From assembly GCA_010909165.1 (NCBI GenBank), contig MU008162.1, forward strand, positions 1,674,001 through 1,738,000: a stretch of 64,000 bases of DNA, read 5' to 3'. Position 1 is the stretch's first letter. Each line of letters begins with the position of its first letter. The DNA is from Anthoceros angustus (taxonomy: Eukaryota > Streptophyta > Anthocerotopsida > Anthocerotales > Anthocerotaceae). Below the pieces are notes generated by a model that saw only the letters and a program-made list of their open reading frames with translations, ran no database searches and was not told where the DNA came from. The position numbers and the translations under genes were made by a program. This document shows, piece after piece, positions 45,061 to 55,279 of the stretch.

Positions 45061-45789
45061 TCTCGGCCTCGATCATGCTGTACTGTGCAGGAACGATTGC
45101 AGGAAGACTGGTACGGGCTTCAATTTCGAAGCCATTCCTACATGGAGAAATTGCAGTGCTTTAAATACACTTCGATGTTGCATGCAGTGGGTGGGTGCTT
45201 CTTTGAGAAGATAAAATCTAAAGTTCGATCACCCTCCAGAGAAATGTGAAAGACAGGACCTATTTGAGTGACAAAGACTTGCTTTCATGGCCGTATATTG
45301 CATGAGGGAAACTAATGGACGAGACAAGCAGGTTGTATTGGTCAGGGTCTGTCGGAGGGGGTTTTGAGCTACAGCTGCTCCCTCCCATCTCCGCATCAGA
45401 CGAAGGGACGAAGGAAGAATCGAACTCTTCGAGTCTCAACCCACGAATGGAAGCCTTCAACTCCGACTTGAACGAAAACTAATGCATAATGACACCAAAA
45501 ATGGTCTGAATTCTAAATCTGAATCTTTATTTACAAAACTCGTGACCATGCACAAAGGCAAACCGCATCACAAGCTTGTGCAGATATGCGGACATGACGT
45601 CCGCTGTAGCAGCAGGCTTGGAGGGAACGCCACAAAACATCACGATACCACATGCTAGTGGAGATGAACAGCGCTTTCACACGCATCACCGAAGGAGGGT
45701 GCAGACTACACATATCAACAAGCCGAGCGGATCAGAGAGCTGAAGAAGCCCGGCGACACGGGCTCGATCGATTTGCAGACGGACCGGAT
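45061..45789. other. Spacer downstream of the Copia LTR
   Basis: No gene recognised. The right part (about 45490-45789) is probably the 3' UTR of the lectin gene on the minus strand. Confidence 0.4.
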
Positions 45790-46515
45790 TCAGACGGACT
45801 CGATCTTCCACAGCTGGTTGGGGCCCTTGTTCCACTTGTACAGAGTGACGAGGGTGCCATCACGCACGCCACCGTGCTCGCCATCGGCCTTCCAGGCGTC
45901 CAGGTTCTGGGCGGTGTTTTTGGCGTTGCGCACGGCCTTGTACCCGCCGTCGATGTCGTCGCTCAGGCTCCACAGCACGCTCTCGTCGAGCGCGTCGGGG
46001 TTGTACTGCGTGAGGCGGACCTGCTGCCCGTCGGACCTGGCGTGCTGCAGGGCCAAACCCGTGGCCTTGCTCACCAGCGCGAAGGCGGGGTGCCCGGCGT
46101 CGTCCTGCACGCGATCGCCCCAAGACTCGTCGCGGATCCAAACCTGGCAAGACGGACGTCAGAGCCCCGTGCCAAGAACTCCGAATTACCCCATATCGCG
46201 GACGGACACTGCGTCACCCGCAATACGCACCTGGCTGTCGTCGTATGACTCTCCGGGCGCCAGGACGACCTGGTTGTCGCGGACTGTGAGGATGAAGCTG
46301 GGGTTGGCCTGGCTGTGGACCTTCACGGCCTGCCGGGCGCGGCGCGTCTTGCGGCGGGCCTGCCTGCCCCCAGCCGCGGCCTCCCCCGCGTGAGCCTCCT
46401 CGCGCTCCTCGTCGGAGGAGGAAGACGAGTGCCCGCCTCCCAGCCCGAACAGGCCCCGGGAGCGCTGCTGGGGCTCCTGGCCCTCCTCCTTCTCCCGGTG
46501 CAGGAACCCAGACAT
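45790..46515 (-). CDS. Euonymus-type (EUL) lectin, EULS3-like
   Basis: Two exons, 46515-46231 and 46143-45790, separated by an 87-bp GT-AG intron, give 212 residues with no frame break. Residues 1-60 are a hydrophilic, Ser/Arg/Glu-rich variable N-terminus. The rest is a beta-trefoil EUL domain: VKVHSQANPSFILTVRDNQV, LAPGESYDDSQ, VWIRDESWGDRVQDDAGHPA, FALVSKATGLALQH, QYNPDALDESVLWSLSDDID, LYKWNKGPNQLWKI. There is no signal peptide, so it should be nucleocytoplasmic. EUL lectins bind mannose- or galactose-containing glycans and several S3-type genes respond to abscisic acid, drought or salt. A TTATAA-like box lies at about 46631-46640, roughly 115-125 nt upstream of the start codon. Confidence 0.92.
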
Positions 46516-47383
46516 GCTGCAAATGCAAATGCGAAGTCACAGAAGGATCGAAGTCGACAATGCTGATGACCTGATGGCGGAGAAGAGCGGAAGGAATGAG
46601 ATTGCAATGCGAGGAGATGGCGGGCTTGGCTGCTTATAAAACCGGATGGCAGTACGAATTTGGGCGAGGGTGTGGCGGTATCCAAGTGGCGCTCGTCCAC
46701 GCGGCGGCTTGACGCTGGGTACCGGTCCGGCACGCCAATTGAGGGCTCCCTTGTGTCATAGCCGTTTAAGGTTTTTTATGGGGATGTGTACAATAATGTA
46801 GATGTAACAAAGGTGCACGCACTTCCTCGTTCTTCCGGCATGGAGATCGATGACTGTCTTCGTACACTTCATTTGTGGATGCCTTGGAGGGCTTTAGAGA
46901 GTCGTGGAAGAGTGAAGCATTTCGACCCAGAAACATGGTACATGCTTGCCCAGTTGTTCTGTAAAGGACTACAGTGAGGGAAGCTGAGTGCTGTACTCGG
47001 ATGAGGTTGATGGCGATGTCTCAAGGCCGTGCTTTAGCTTATGAGCTTGAGGCCACCCTGTGGACACATCCCGGTGGTGTTAGGTTCGCGTGAAATGGTG
47101 CAGGTGTTTAAGGAATCATGGGTTTCGAGGTGAGGATGAATTACGTCTTGGACAACGAAGGCATCAGCTTGGTCTGTTGAGGGTTTGTCCCATTCAGCTA
47201 TGAAGATGGGAGCCAGTCCTGATTTGTAGTTGGGAACTTCTGAGTGAAGCAGTGGTACAAAAAGTAGATCAGAAAGAGTGGAGGGAGCACGCTTGTGAGT
47301 CCCAAAGTGAGCATCAATGCAGGACTTCGAGGAAGAGGAGCATCACGGGGGGCACAGGGGGCAAGGGAACCACGAAGGACTGT
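46516..47383. other. Spacer between lectin and XRCC2
   Basis: Holds the lectin promoter and 5' UTR on the left and probably the XRCC2 3' UTR on the right. No gene seen. Confidence 0.45.
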
Positions 47384-49027
47384 CTAGGTTTTGCTGTAAA
47401 GCTTGCCTGGATAGTACGGTCCTTGCAAGATCAGTCGGTGAGTGACAAATTTCTGCCAATACAACGCCTTTGTATCAGAAGCATACTTGAGCTGTGCGTG
47501 CATCTCATCACGACTGGAACGTTTCTGGTGGGTGAGAGGTCTTGGATCTGGCAGAATCTAGGACTTACCTGCCAAGCAGGTGGCATGTATTCCCGGTGTG
47601 ATGGCTTCCCCGATTTCTTGTTCCTCTGCACGATTGGTAGGTGCAGCCGTTCACACAAATCCCTGGCAGAAGTCCTGTACAGAAGGGGCCACTGCGTGAG
47701 AGGCTCCTCAAATATGGCACACAGAAGCATAGCAGTGATTGCCAACTTCATGCACGCACCTATCATCATCCTCAGGGACATCAGCATTGGTTCCCGAGTA
47801 GTCGCCAGTTCCGCTGAACAGGAGTATTTTGGAAGCAACAACCAGCATCCGGTGAATCTGGAGGAGTTGCCGCAGTTCACATACCACAGCTTCGGAGACA
47901 ACTTGGAGGCTCAAGGTAGATCTGCCACAAACACACAGCAATGCCGTGCCATTGACGAGTGGGCAACAGAATATAAAGGATGGCAATTATACATCTCAGG
48001 CTCTCAAGCAGATGACACAGGGGCAAAGCATATGAACTTGGTTCCAGGCAATTGTATCATGAACTAAGCTTTGGTTTAAGAACTCACCCACCAGTTTGGG
48101 CAACGGCAGATGAAGTGGGCTGACATGCTCGATCAAGCCAGAAGTACGCGCCAATGCTGCGGACACAAGCAATGACCGGTCAACAACAGAAATGCTCAAC
48201 AGGAGCATTTCTAGCATGAAGGAGTTGTAGGAACAACATCAGGGCCTGGCACACACCTGTCAATCAAAAACAGCCGAACACCATTCTGAAATTTGTCTGT
48301 AATACCCTTGAGCCGGGGACCAATGGTCTGCCACCCAAGCCCAGCACTTCAATCCATCATCGCCAGGCAACTCCCCAAGGCATCCCCAACATCAACCCTC
48401 CCGCCCAGCCTTCCTAACCTTCAGAGCAGCTAGTAGTTCAATGCTGTTGTAGCACCTAACATAGCAAAACCGCTGAAGAGAAGCAGCAAGCAACTCGTCT
48501 TCACTCCAATCCTCCTCCCCATCCCCGTCCTCATCCGCCTCAGCTGCCCTGGGCTTCACCAGCCGTGAACGAACCACAGCCAAAAACCGCAACCTGTCGA
48601 ACCGGCAGTCTAGATCAAACCAGACCACCACACTCTCTGCCCCTCCACAAACCCTAGGCAAAACACCCTCCACCGCCATCTACACACAAAACCCACCTCA
48701 AAATTAGGTCACAATCCACCCCAATGCAATCCCACCCATCACATCCCGTCCCATTCCACAACCCACCTGCAACAAAAGCTCAGACTTGGCCGACCCCGAC
48801 GGCCCAGCCACCTCCAGCACGTCCCCCGCATGCAGCGACACCCGGTACAGCGGCAAGAAAGACCCGAGCACCGGGAGCCTCCCCTTGCTCACCCGCAGCA
48901 GCATCTGCTTGGCAGTCTCATCCGCCGTCACCCACTGCCCCACCTCCATCACCCTCGCCTCCCATCTCCCTCCCCCATCCCCCATCACCTCCGACTCCCC
49001 CCCGCCGTCTAAACAAACGCCGTCCAA
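47384..49027 (-). CDS. XRCC2: RAD51 paralogue XRCC2
   Basis: Minus strand. Exon 1 (49027-48767) ends in the Walker A region GDVLEVAGPSGSAKSELLLQ. Exon 2 (48679-48419) begins MAVEGVLPRVCGG and contains VVWFDLDCRFDRLRFLAVVR and RFCYVRCYNSIELLAALK, strongly XRCC2. Exon 3 (about 48350-48257) gives RLKGITDKFQNGVRLFLID, the Walker B strand. Later segments give SEAVVCELRQLLQIHRMLVV (about 47905-47840) and HREYMPPAWQ, donor at 47569. The last exon (47452-47384) reads KFVTHRLILQGPYYPGKLYS and ends in TAG. XRCC2 acts with RAD51 paralogues in homologous recombination repair and meiosis. The lysine of Walker A is kept but the loop is unusual (SGSAKS). The middle exon borders between 48250 and 47910 and between 47830 and 47640 are not fully resolved. 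Confidence 0.85.
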
Positions 49028-50168
49028 AACAAACGCCGTCTAACTCAAACCCCGTCTAAAACCCAACGCGCCGTACGAGGTTCGTAACGAGTCCGACCTC
49101 GATTCACGAAGAATCTCTTGGAGATCCGCATACCCTGCCCAAAGCGAGCGCAGGCCTAGCACACGCCCCCACGCACCCTCGCGCCACGTCGGCGCCAGCG
49201 CGGCAGCCCGAGGCAGTCCACGCTGGCGTCCAGCGCGTGCCGAGCCTGTGCGAGCACGCGCCGACCCGCCCCAGGCGCGTGCCGACCGCCGCGTGGGGCC
49301 CGTCCAAGCACGGACACTTGTCCTAGCCGCCACAGGGCCCACAATTTATCCGCACTCAGGCTTCTCGGGCCCACGCCGGTTGGTACCTGTTTTAACAGGA
49401 AGCTAACGTAATCAACTCCTTCCCAAACCGAGACCCTGCTCATTCTAAGATCAAACACCATACTATATATGTTCGATGTTGTGTGTTTATTATATCACCT
49501 ACCTAGTAGATTATTATTTCTTTTCACTTAGTAATTTTATTTTAGCTTTCTCACAAACGATCTCTATATAACCCACAAGATGGATCTTATCTTACAAGCT
49601 AAACGAGAGTGCAATCCTCTACAACAAGCTATATATAATCCACAAGGTGGATCTGAAAGAAGACTAGACTCAAATATGTGCAGTATTTGTGATCTGATTT
49701 GACGATCATATAAGGGATTGTACTGTGTTGTAGGAGGTGGAAGAAAAATAAAGCAATGAAAGGAATGTGATGTTAGTAGGTAGGTATAATAGGTAGTGGA
49801 AACACAGGAGGACAGGCAAGGGGAAAGAGCCTGCCCGGGAAGGGAGCGGGCCACGGGAGTTCGCGAGTGGGTGCGTACCTATAAGAAGGTTGTGCAAACA
49901 GGAAGCCGCCACGAAGAAGGCCTTTGGGCGGGGGGCCTGATAAATCGGTGCTCTTTCCGGGATCCATTCGCGTTGCAACAATGTGGCTGCTTGCAGCGCA
50001 GCGTGCGGATGCGCGGCTGTTGTAAGGTGTGCCACGCCCTCGCCTCGGCGTGCTGTGCTGTGAGATTGCATGCGGAAGCGGGTGCGCGATGGCAGGCCGG
50101 GAGGGCGGCCAATTCGGAGCATGCGCCAATTCTGACCGGGCCGTGTGTGTGGCGCAGGAACGGGAAAA
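49028..50168. other. Divergent promoter region between XRCC2 and mitoferrin
   Basis: No gene supported. 49060-49330 is very GC-rich. 49480-49700 is AT-rich and contains two similar words, ataacccacaagatggatct (49568) and ataatccacaaggtggatct (49634), which look like retroelement LTR debris. Confidence 0.4.
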
Positions 50169-51572
50169 ATGGGAAGCGGCCATGATCCGCACGAGGAGCA
50201 GCACCACGCCACGCACTACACCGACGCCAGGCTGCACGGCCACCCGGTGCACGCAATTCAAGATGAGCTGGTGAAGATGTATCCGCAAGGGGATCCCCGC
50301 CGCTTGCTCACGGCGGAGGGGGATTCGGTGGTGTTGTCCAAGGCGTATGATCCGGCGCAGGTGTGTGTGAGGGAGGTGCTTGTTTTGTGTGTGAGAGGGA
50401 TGGCGAATTTGTTTTGTTGCGGTGCGGAGTTTGTGTTGCTGGTGCGGCGGGGGCCGGGGCCGGGGTTTGGCTGAATTGGATCGCCGCATTGTTTGTGGAT
50501 GGCCAGAAGTGGTACAAGGACGATGCGGGAGCCGGGAGAGTGGTGCAGGACGGGGAGGCGCAGGCCGGGCTTGTGGAAAAAGAAGCAGCGGCTTACGACG
50601 GGCTTAGCTTCAAGCAGCACATGATTGCGGGATCTGTGGCCGGGATGGTGGAACACATGGCCATGTTCCCTATCGACACGATCAAGACACGGATGCAAGT
50701 CCTGTCTACTCCCGGTAATAAAACTCACACCAAAGTGTTGCGAGCTTTCGCTTCCATTATGAAGAGTGAGGGTCCGTTAGGGCTTTACCGAGGGATCGGA
50801 GCCATGGGACTAGGAGCGGGACCAGCGCATGCTGTTTATTTTTCGGTTTATGAGGTGTGCAAGGAGAAATTTGGAGGCAACAGGGAGGGCCATCATCCGT
50901 TTGCCCATGCTGTGGCAGGGGGGTGTGCAACCGTGGCCAGTGATGCGGTTCTGACACCTATGGATGTTGTAAAGCAGAGGTTGCAGCTGAGGCAAAGTCC
51001 TTACAGGGGTATAGTAGACTGCATCAGACAGATGCTGCAGCAGGAAGGATTTAAGGCCTTTTATGCATCTTACAAAACCACTGTTATGATGAACGTGCCG
51101 TTCACGGCTGTGCACTTTGCATCCTATGAAGCAGCCAAGAAGTACCTTGTTCGAACAGATGATGACGAGAATTTTTTCACACACCTCACTGCCGGTGGAG
51201 TGGCGGGAGCCCTCGCAAGTGCTGTTACCACGCCCTTGGATGTGGCTAAGACACGATTGCAATGCCAGGTACGGTCTGCTTACAGTTTACGTTTCGATTG
51301 TAGTTGTGAGATTGATTTGGTCTGTGCTATCTCTGCATATTTGTCTTACTCGTCAGGCTTGATCACAGGGTGTTTGCGGGGGAGAACGGTTTCATAATAC
51401 CTCAATTATGGCCGTGCTACGAAAGATTGTTTCACAGGAGGGAGCTGGGGCTCTTTGGAAAGGTTTGAGACCGCGTGTCATGTTTCACACCCCCGCAGCA
51501 GCCATCTGCTGGTCAACATATGAAGCCAGTAAGCGGTTTCTTCAGCGTTGGAACGACGAGCAGGAAAAATAA
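50169..51572 (+). CDS. Mitoferrin-like mitochondrial iron carrier
   Basis: Three exons, 50169-50360, 50507-51268 and 51369-51572, all in phase 0, give 385 residues. The protein has a His/acidic N-terminal extension (GHDPHEEQHHATHYTD), then three mitochondrial carrier repeats with the signature PxDxxK at FPIDTIKTRMQ, TPMDVVKQRLQ and TPLDVAKTRLQ. The mitoferrin-type words GSVAGMVEHMAMFPIDTIKT and MFHTPAAAICWSTYEASKRF are present. Mitoferrins move ferrous iron across the inner mitochondrial membrane for haem and Fe-S cluster assembly. The exon 3 acceptor at 51368 (atcacag) is chosen over an earlier tcgtcag because only it keeps the frame into GVCGGERFHNTSI. No frame breaks. Divergent from XRCC2, convergent with the next gene. 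Confidence 0.92.
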
Positions 51573-52165
51573 GCCCATGGCTTCATATCGAATGCATTAC
51601 TAACGTCGGCTTCGAACATCTCAACTTTGGAGGAGCTTTGTGACACTATCGTTTTCCACTCCTCCAGTCCCACCATGACTTCGTGGCTGATCACCTTGAA
51701 GTTTGGAAGATTTTAGCACCAAAGAGGTTACCACTCTTTCTATATCCGGGGAAATGCAACAGTGGAGCGGGCGTGCCTGTGGAAATGTCTGTCTAGCCGA
51801 CACCGGATTACGTTAAATTAAAACTGGCTGAAGTACTAGCTCGGTACTTGATTCAGTTCTGTAACATAGGAGCAATGTAAGCAGTACAAGTAGAATACAA
51901 ATGTGGCGAAGAGGTATGTACCTTCTGGCAAACCTTTGAGGATAAGGATAGTTGTAGTAAGCGAAAAAGAAATAAAATTGCTGGAACAGTCTCTGTCTTA
52001 CAAATTGCAGAGCTGTTCTCACAATCGTTCAAGAAAACTTTGAGTAAAACGTTCAGCCAGATATATGTACATATTAACCAAAACCCTCCTGCCCTGAATA
52101 CCTGGTTTGTTCCCACGACAGCTGGCATATACTTCGCTACGTCAATTCCAACAACTATCAAAGTT
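51573..52165. other. Convergent 3' spacer between mitoferrin and NDUFAF7
   Basis: Contains the two 3' UTRs; AT-rich in the right half. No gene seen. Confidence 0.45.
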
Positions 52166-53716
52166 TCAATAGAAACCTGCCGGAGCATCGATGGTACTAT
52201 TGACAATAGCCAATGCCAAATACCGAGAACCCATACCAGTAACGTTTGCCGAAGAGCTTGGGCTCTCCTCTTCCAGCCAAGGTGCCTCACCATCTCCAAC
52301 CAGCCTCCAGTATCCTAACTGCAGCGCCTCTGCTTGGTCCTCGCTTGCAGTTTTCAGTAGGTGCTCCAATCGGGTGTTGATGCCCAACATTCCCAGAAGT
52401 CGTGACTGAGTCACTGGACCGAATGCTGTGGCCCCTGTTTTGGACTCCTCTACCATGTGCTTCAAGGCAGCGAAGTCGACATGGGCACTTAGATCAGCTG
52501 TACCTGGATGCTGAAAAACATTCACAAACTGGTGTTTCCGGATAGCTTGCAGACTGTCTGAGATCAGATGATCTTTGCCATAGTCAATGATCAAAGCCCC
52601 ACCACCATCTTCTCCTACCCGCCGAGCAATGTCGCGAATCACCTTCAAGGCTTGGGGACAAACTTCCACCTGCTCAACTTGCCCTTTCTCCTCTGCAGGT
52701 GTCCATTTCAACCGAGGACCTAAAAAGAGATTGGAAGCAGGAGTCGGGTCTGGCGAAAGCACAAACCGCAGTCCGAATTCGGAGTCCTCTGAAACATCTA
52801 CTAGTTTCTCCCGCCATCCTTTGTCCGTCCTCTGGAATTGGTGGACAGGTAGTGCATCAAAAAACTCATGGGCAATAATAATTGTAGGGACGCCCTTGGG
52901 AACCTGATCAAGTTCCAAATGCCATGATACAGGTACACCTGTAATTCCAGAAACAGCAGAAACAGGCCCTGATTTTTCATTGCCTATGCTTCCTTCATGT
53001 GTTGACACTGCTGCTTGAGGATCTGGTTCGCAAACAGGTGACGCCAGTTCCTCCCCTGATGGTCTGCACTTGAGAGTCTCATATTGCCGTTTCCTCAATG
53101 CTGGGCTACACTCTACAAGATGAACAGAAAGTGCCTGTGAAAATGCTGTGAAGTTCTCAGTGCCTCGTAGCAGGTCTGCCATGAGGGTTCCTCGACCTGG
53201 CCCTAGCTCAACAAGGTTAACCTGCTTGGGTGCCCCCATTTGTTGCCACAGACAAGTGGTCCAAACTCCCACCAGTTCCCCAAACATCTGGCTGATTTCG
53301 GGTGACGTCACGAAATCTCCTTCACTGCCAAAAACATCCCGGTGCATGTAAAACCCGGCAGTTGGATTGGTGAGCACCTCACCCATGTACTCCGCCACAG
53401 TGATAGGTCCCCCTCTGAACCTGATCAGACTTTTGATATGCCTTGCCAAAGGAGTCTCTTCACCTTTACCCGCAGCTCCTTCACGATGCTCATGCTGCTT
53501 CAGTCCCGACCGATCCACAGCAATCGTACACTCTGTCTCCAGTTCAACACTTGACAGTCTTGGACCAGACGCAATCCATGAAAAGGAGCGCACGTAGTTG
53601 TAAACAGCTGAAACACCGTGTCTAGCACCCCAACCAACCCCCTCCCAACTGCCCACTCCCGTGCTCCATGCCGATGCAACAAAAACGCGGGAACATGCTC
53701 GTTGCAACAATGCCAT
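52166..53716 (-). CDS. NDUFAF7/MidA-type protein arginine methyltransferase
   Basis: A single exon of 516 residues, unusual in this intron-rich block. The N-terminus (ALLQRACSRVFVASAWS) is arginine-rich and amphipathic, a mitochondrial targeting signal. The SAM-binding core appears as VAEYMGEVLTNPTAGFYMHR, GDFVTSPEISQMFGELVGVW, NLVELGPGRGTLMADLLRGT and IIIAHEFFDALPVHQFQRT; the end has GGALIIDYGKDH and SLQAIRKHQFVNVFQHPGTA. MidA/NDUFAF7 dimethylates an arginine of the NDUFS2 subunit and is needed for complex I assembly. All signature motifs are intact. The gene may have passed through a retroposed or intron-free ancestor. Confidence 0.93.
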   Translation of the reverse strand: MALLQRACSRVFVASAWSTGVGSWEGVGWGARHGVSAVYNYVRSFSWIASGPRLSSVELETECTIAVDRSGLKQHEHREGAAGKGEETPLARHIKSLIRFRGGPITVAEYMGEVLTNPTAGFYMHRDVFGSEGDFVTSPEISQMFGELVGVWTTCLWQQMGAPKQVNLVELGPGRGTLMADLLRGTENFTAFSQALSVHLVECSPALRKRQYETLKCRPSGEELASPVCEPDPQAAVSTHEGSIGNEKSGPVSAVSGITGVPVSWHLELDQVPKGVPTIIIAHEFFDALPVHQFQRTDKGWREKLVDVSEDSEFGLRFVLSPDPTPASNLFLGPRLKWTPAEEKGQVEQVEVCPQALKVIRDIARRVGEDGGGALIIDYGKDHLISDSLQAIRKHQFVNVFQHPGTADLSAHVDFAALKHMVEESKTGATAFGPVTQSRLLGMLGINTRLEHLLKTASEDQAEALQLGYWRLVGDGEAPWLEEESPSSSANVTGMGSRYLALAIVNSTIDAPAGFY

Positions 53717-53958
53717 AGATCCCTGTACGCAAATCCGGAGCCACCGAAATCACCCGCTGCTCTGGACTGAAAAAACCGACAAGCTCAGCTACCTCCCTAG
53801 GTCAGGCAAGGGGTACGAGGAAGCACCTCGCACAGCTCAAAACCCTACTTTGATGTCATTAGATGATTGAAAGAGTACAATCGGACCATGCAAGAGCAGT
53901 AGATCCGGCAACAGCGCACAACCCCGTCTCCGTCTCCCAAGGCTCTCCAAAACCAAAA

Positions 53959-54192
53959 CTAGCCCATAAACACCTTCCACAGAATGGTGACAAAGTTGAC
54001 GATAACCAAGGGCACCCTGAGGTACTGCACGGCGTGCACAAACCCGATGATCTGCCCTTTCACGGTCTTCTTGCCGCCGGCAGTTGCCTCGGCAAGGCCC
54101 CAGCCATTTGGAGACAGGAATCGATCCTCATTCAGTATGGCCAGGGCATTCAATATGAGCAGCACACCTTCCATCAAACGCCACACGCCCAT
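53959..54192 (-). CDS. Yos1/IER3IP1-like ER-Golgi transport protein
   Basis: A 77-residue single-exon gene starting MGVWRLMEGVLLILNALAIL. The upstream in-frame ATG at 54246 would add 18 residues not seen in the family, so 54192 is chosen. It has two hydrophobic segments, the first near residues 5-20 and the second near 52-75 (YLRVPLVIVNFVTILWKVF), with the conserved NEDRFLSPNGWG loop between them and KGQIIGFVHAVQYLRVPL before the second. Yos1 binds Yip1 and supports ER-to-Golgi vesicle transport. The length matches the family. It shares a 202-bp divergent promoter with RPB5. Confidence 0.92.
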   Translation of the reverse strand: MGVWRLMEGVLLILNALAILNEDRFLSPNGWGLAEATAGGKKTVKGQIIGFVHAVQYLRVPLVIVNFVTILWKVFMG

Positions 54193-54394
54193 GCTTTCTC
54201 CCCAGCCTCCTCTCCGGCTGCGCGAGCCACCGATTTCCTGGAGCAACAGAATTCAAGAGACCTACAATTGCGTCGCGCGGACATCGCCTTATTTCGTCTC
54301 CTAGTTTCCTCTCCTAGACAACACCTACTAATGTAACTATTACGGCAGCTTGTTTATATTTGGCGGCCTGCTTGTCGGACCTGGCGGCGTAACG
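54193..54394. promoter_or_regulatory. Short divergent promoter, Yos1 / RPB5
   Basis: Only 202 bp separate two start codons on opposite strands, so both promoters and 5' UTRs must fit here. No TATA box is evident. Two ctcctag words occur near 54300. Confidence 0.6.
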
Positions 54395-55279
54395 ATGGCT
54401 GCGCACCAGATCGACGACACCGCTACGCGGTTGTATCGCATTCGGAAAACTGTGATGCAGATGCTCAAGGACCGCGAGTATCTGGTGGCCGACTTCGAGC
54501 TGAGCATGACCAAGGAGCAGTTTCGGGAGAAATACGGGGACGAACCTAAGCGCGATGACATGGTCATCAGCAAGGCCCGCCGCTCCAACAACAAGGAGCT
54601 GGTATGAATTCAATTCGCTTTGCTTCGCAACTGCTGGCCAGGTTCTTGCTGCGGAGTGAGCTTGATTTCTGCTGTCCCAGATTTTTGTCTTCTTCCCGGA
54701 GGAGGCCAAGGTTGGAGTGAAAACTATCAAGACCTATGCGGAGCGGATGAAGGCAGAGAACGTGCATAGGGCTATTCTCGTGGTCCAGCAGAATCTTACT
54801 CCTTTTGCCAAGCAATGCTTGTCGGAGATGTCCGGGAAGTATCATCTGGAGGTGTTTCAGGTGAATTGAGTTGGAGGAAAGCTTGTTTTGCTCTTGTTTT
54901 GTGGTTTCACGCTTCTGCCTGCTTGTAAGAGTTTATCCTGAGATTGAGGTGCTCGCAGGAAGCCGAGCTGCTCGTGAACATCAAGGAGCATGTGCTGGTG
55001 CCCGAGCATCAGATTCTGACTCCCGAGGAGAAGAAAACCCTTCTAGAGCGCTACACCGTGAAGGACACTCAGGTATTCACAGTTGTTCGGTGCCAGGGTC
55101 CTTTCCGTTTCGTCACCTTCTTGCTTTTCTGAGCTCCTTGCCTGGTTGCGCAGCTGCCGAGGATGCAGGAGAACGATCCAGTTTCCAGATATTATGGTCT
55201 CAAGCGTGGCCAGGTGGTGAAGATCATCCGACCTAGTGAGACGGCAGGGCGGTATGTGACATATCGGTTCGTGGTGTGA
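54395..55279 (+). CDS. RNA polymerase subunit RPB5 (RPABC1)
   Basis: Four exons, 54395-54601, 54681-54860, 54959-55072 and 55154-55279, all in phase 0, give 208 residues, the usual size. The N-terminal jaw domain has [20 protein letters not shown] and [13 protein letters not shown]. The middle has [20 protein letters not shown] and [17 protein letters not shown]. The C-terminal assembly domain has [40 protein letters not shown] and [16 protein letters not shown]5 is shared by RNA polymerases I, II and III and is related to archaeal subunit H; it forms the lower jaw that touches downstream DNA. The start at 54395 fits the family N-terminus; the longer frame from 54350 is upstream leader. Intact. 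Confidence 0.95.

Noticed and set aside
45790-46515. Ricin-like toxin
   Set aside because: Only a beta-trefoil EUL lectin domain is present, with no catalytic toxin chain.
47252-48067. A 271-codon plus-strand open frame
   Set aside because: It lies antisense to the XRCC2 C-terminal exons, has no family motif, and the minus strand explains the region with clear conserved words.
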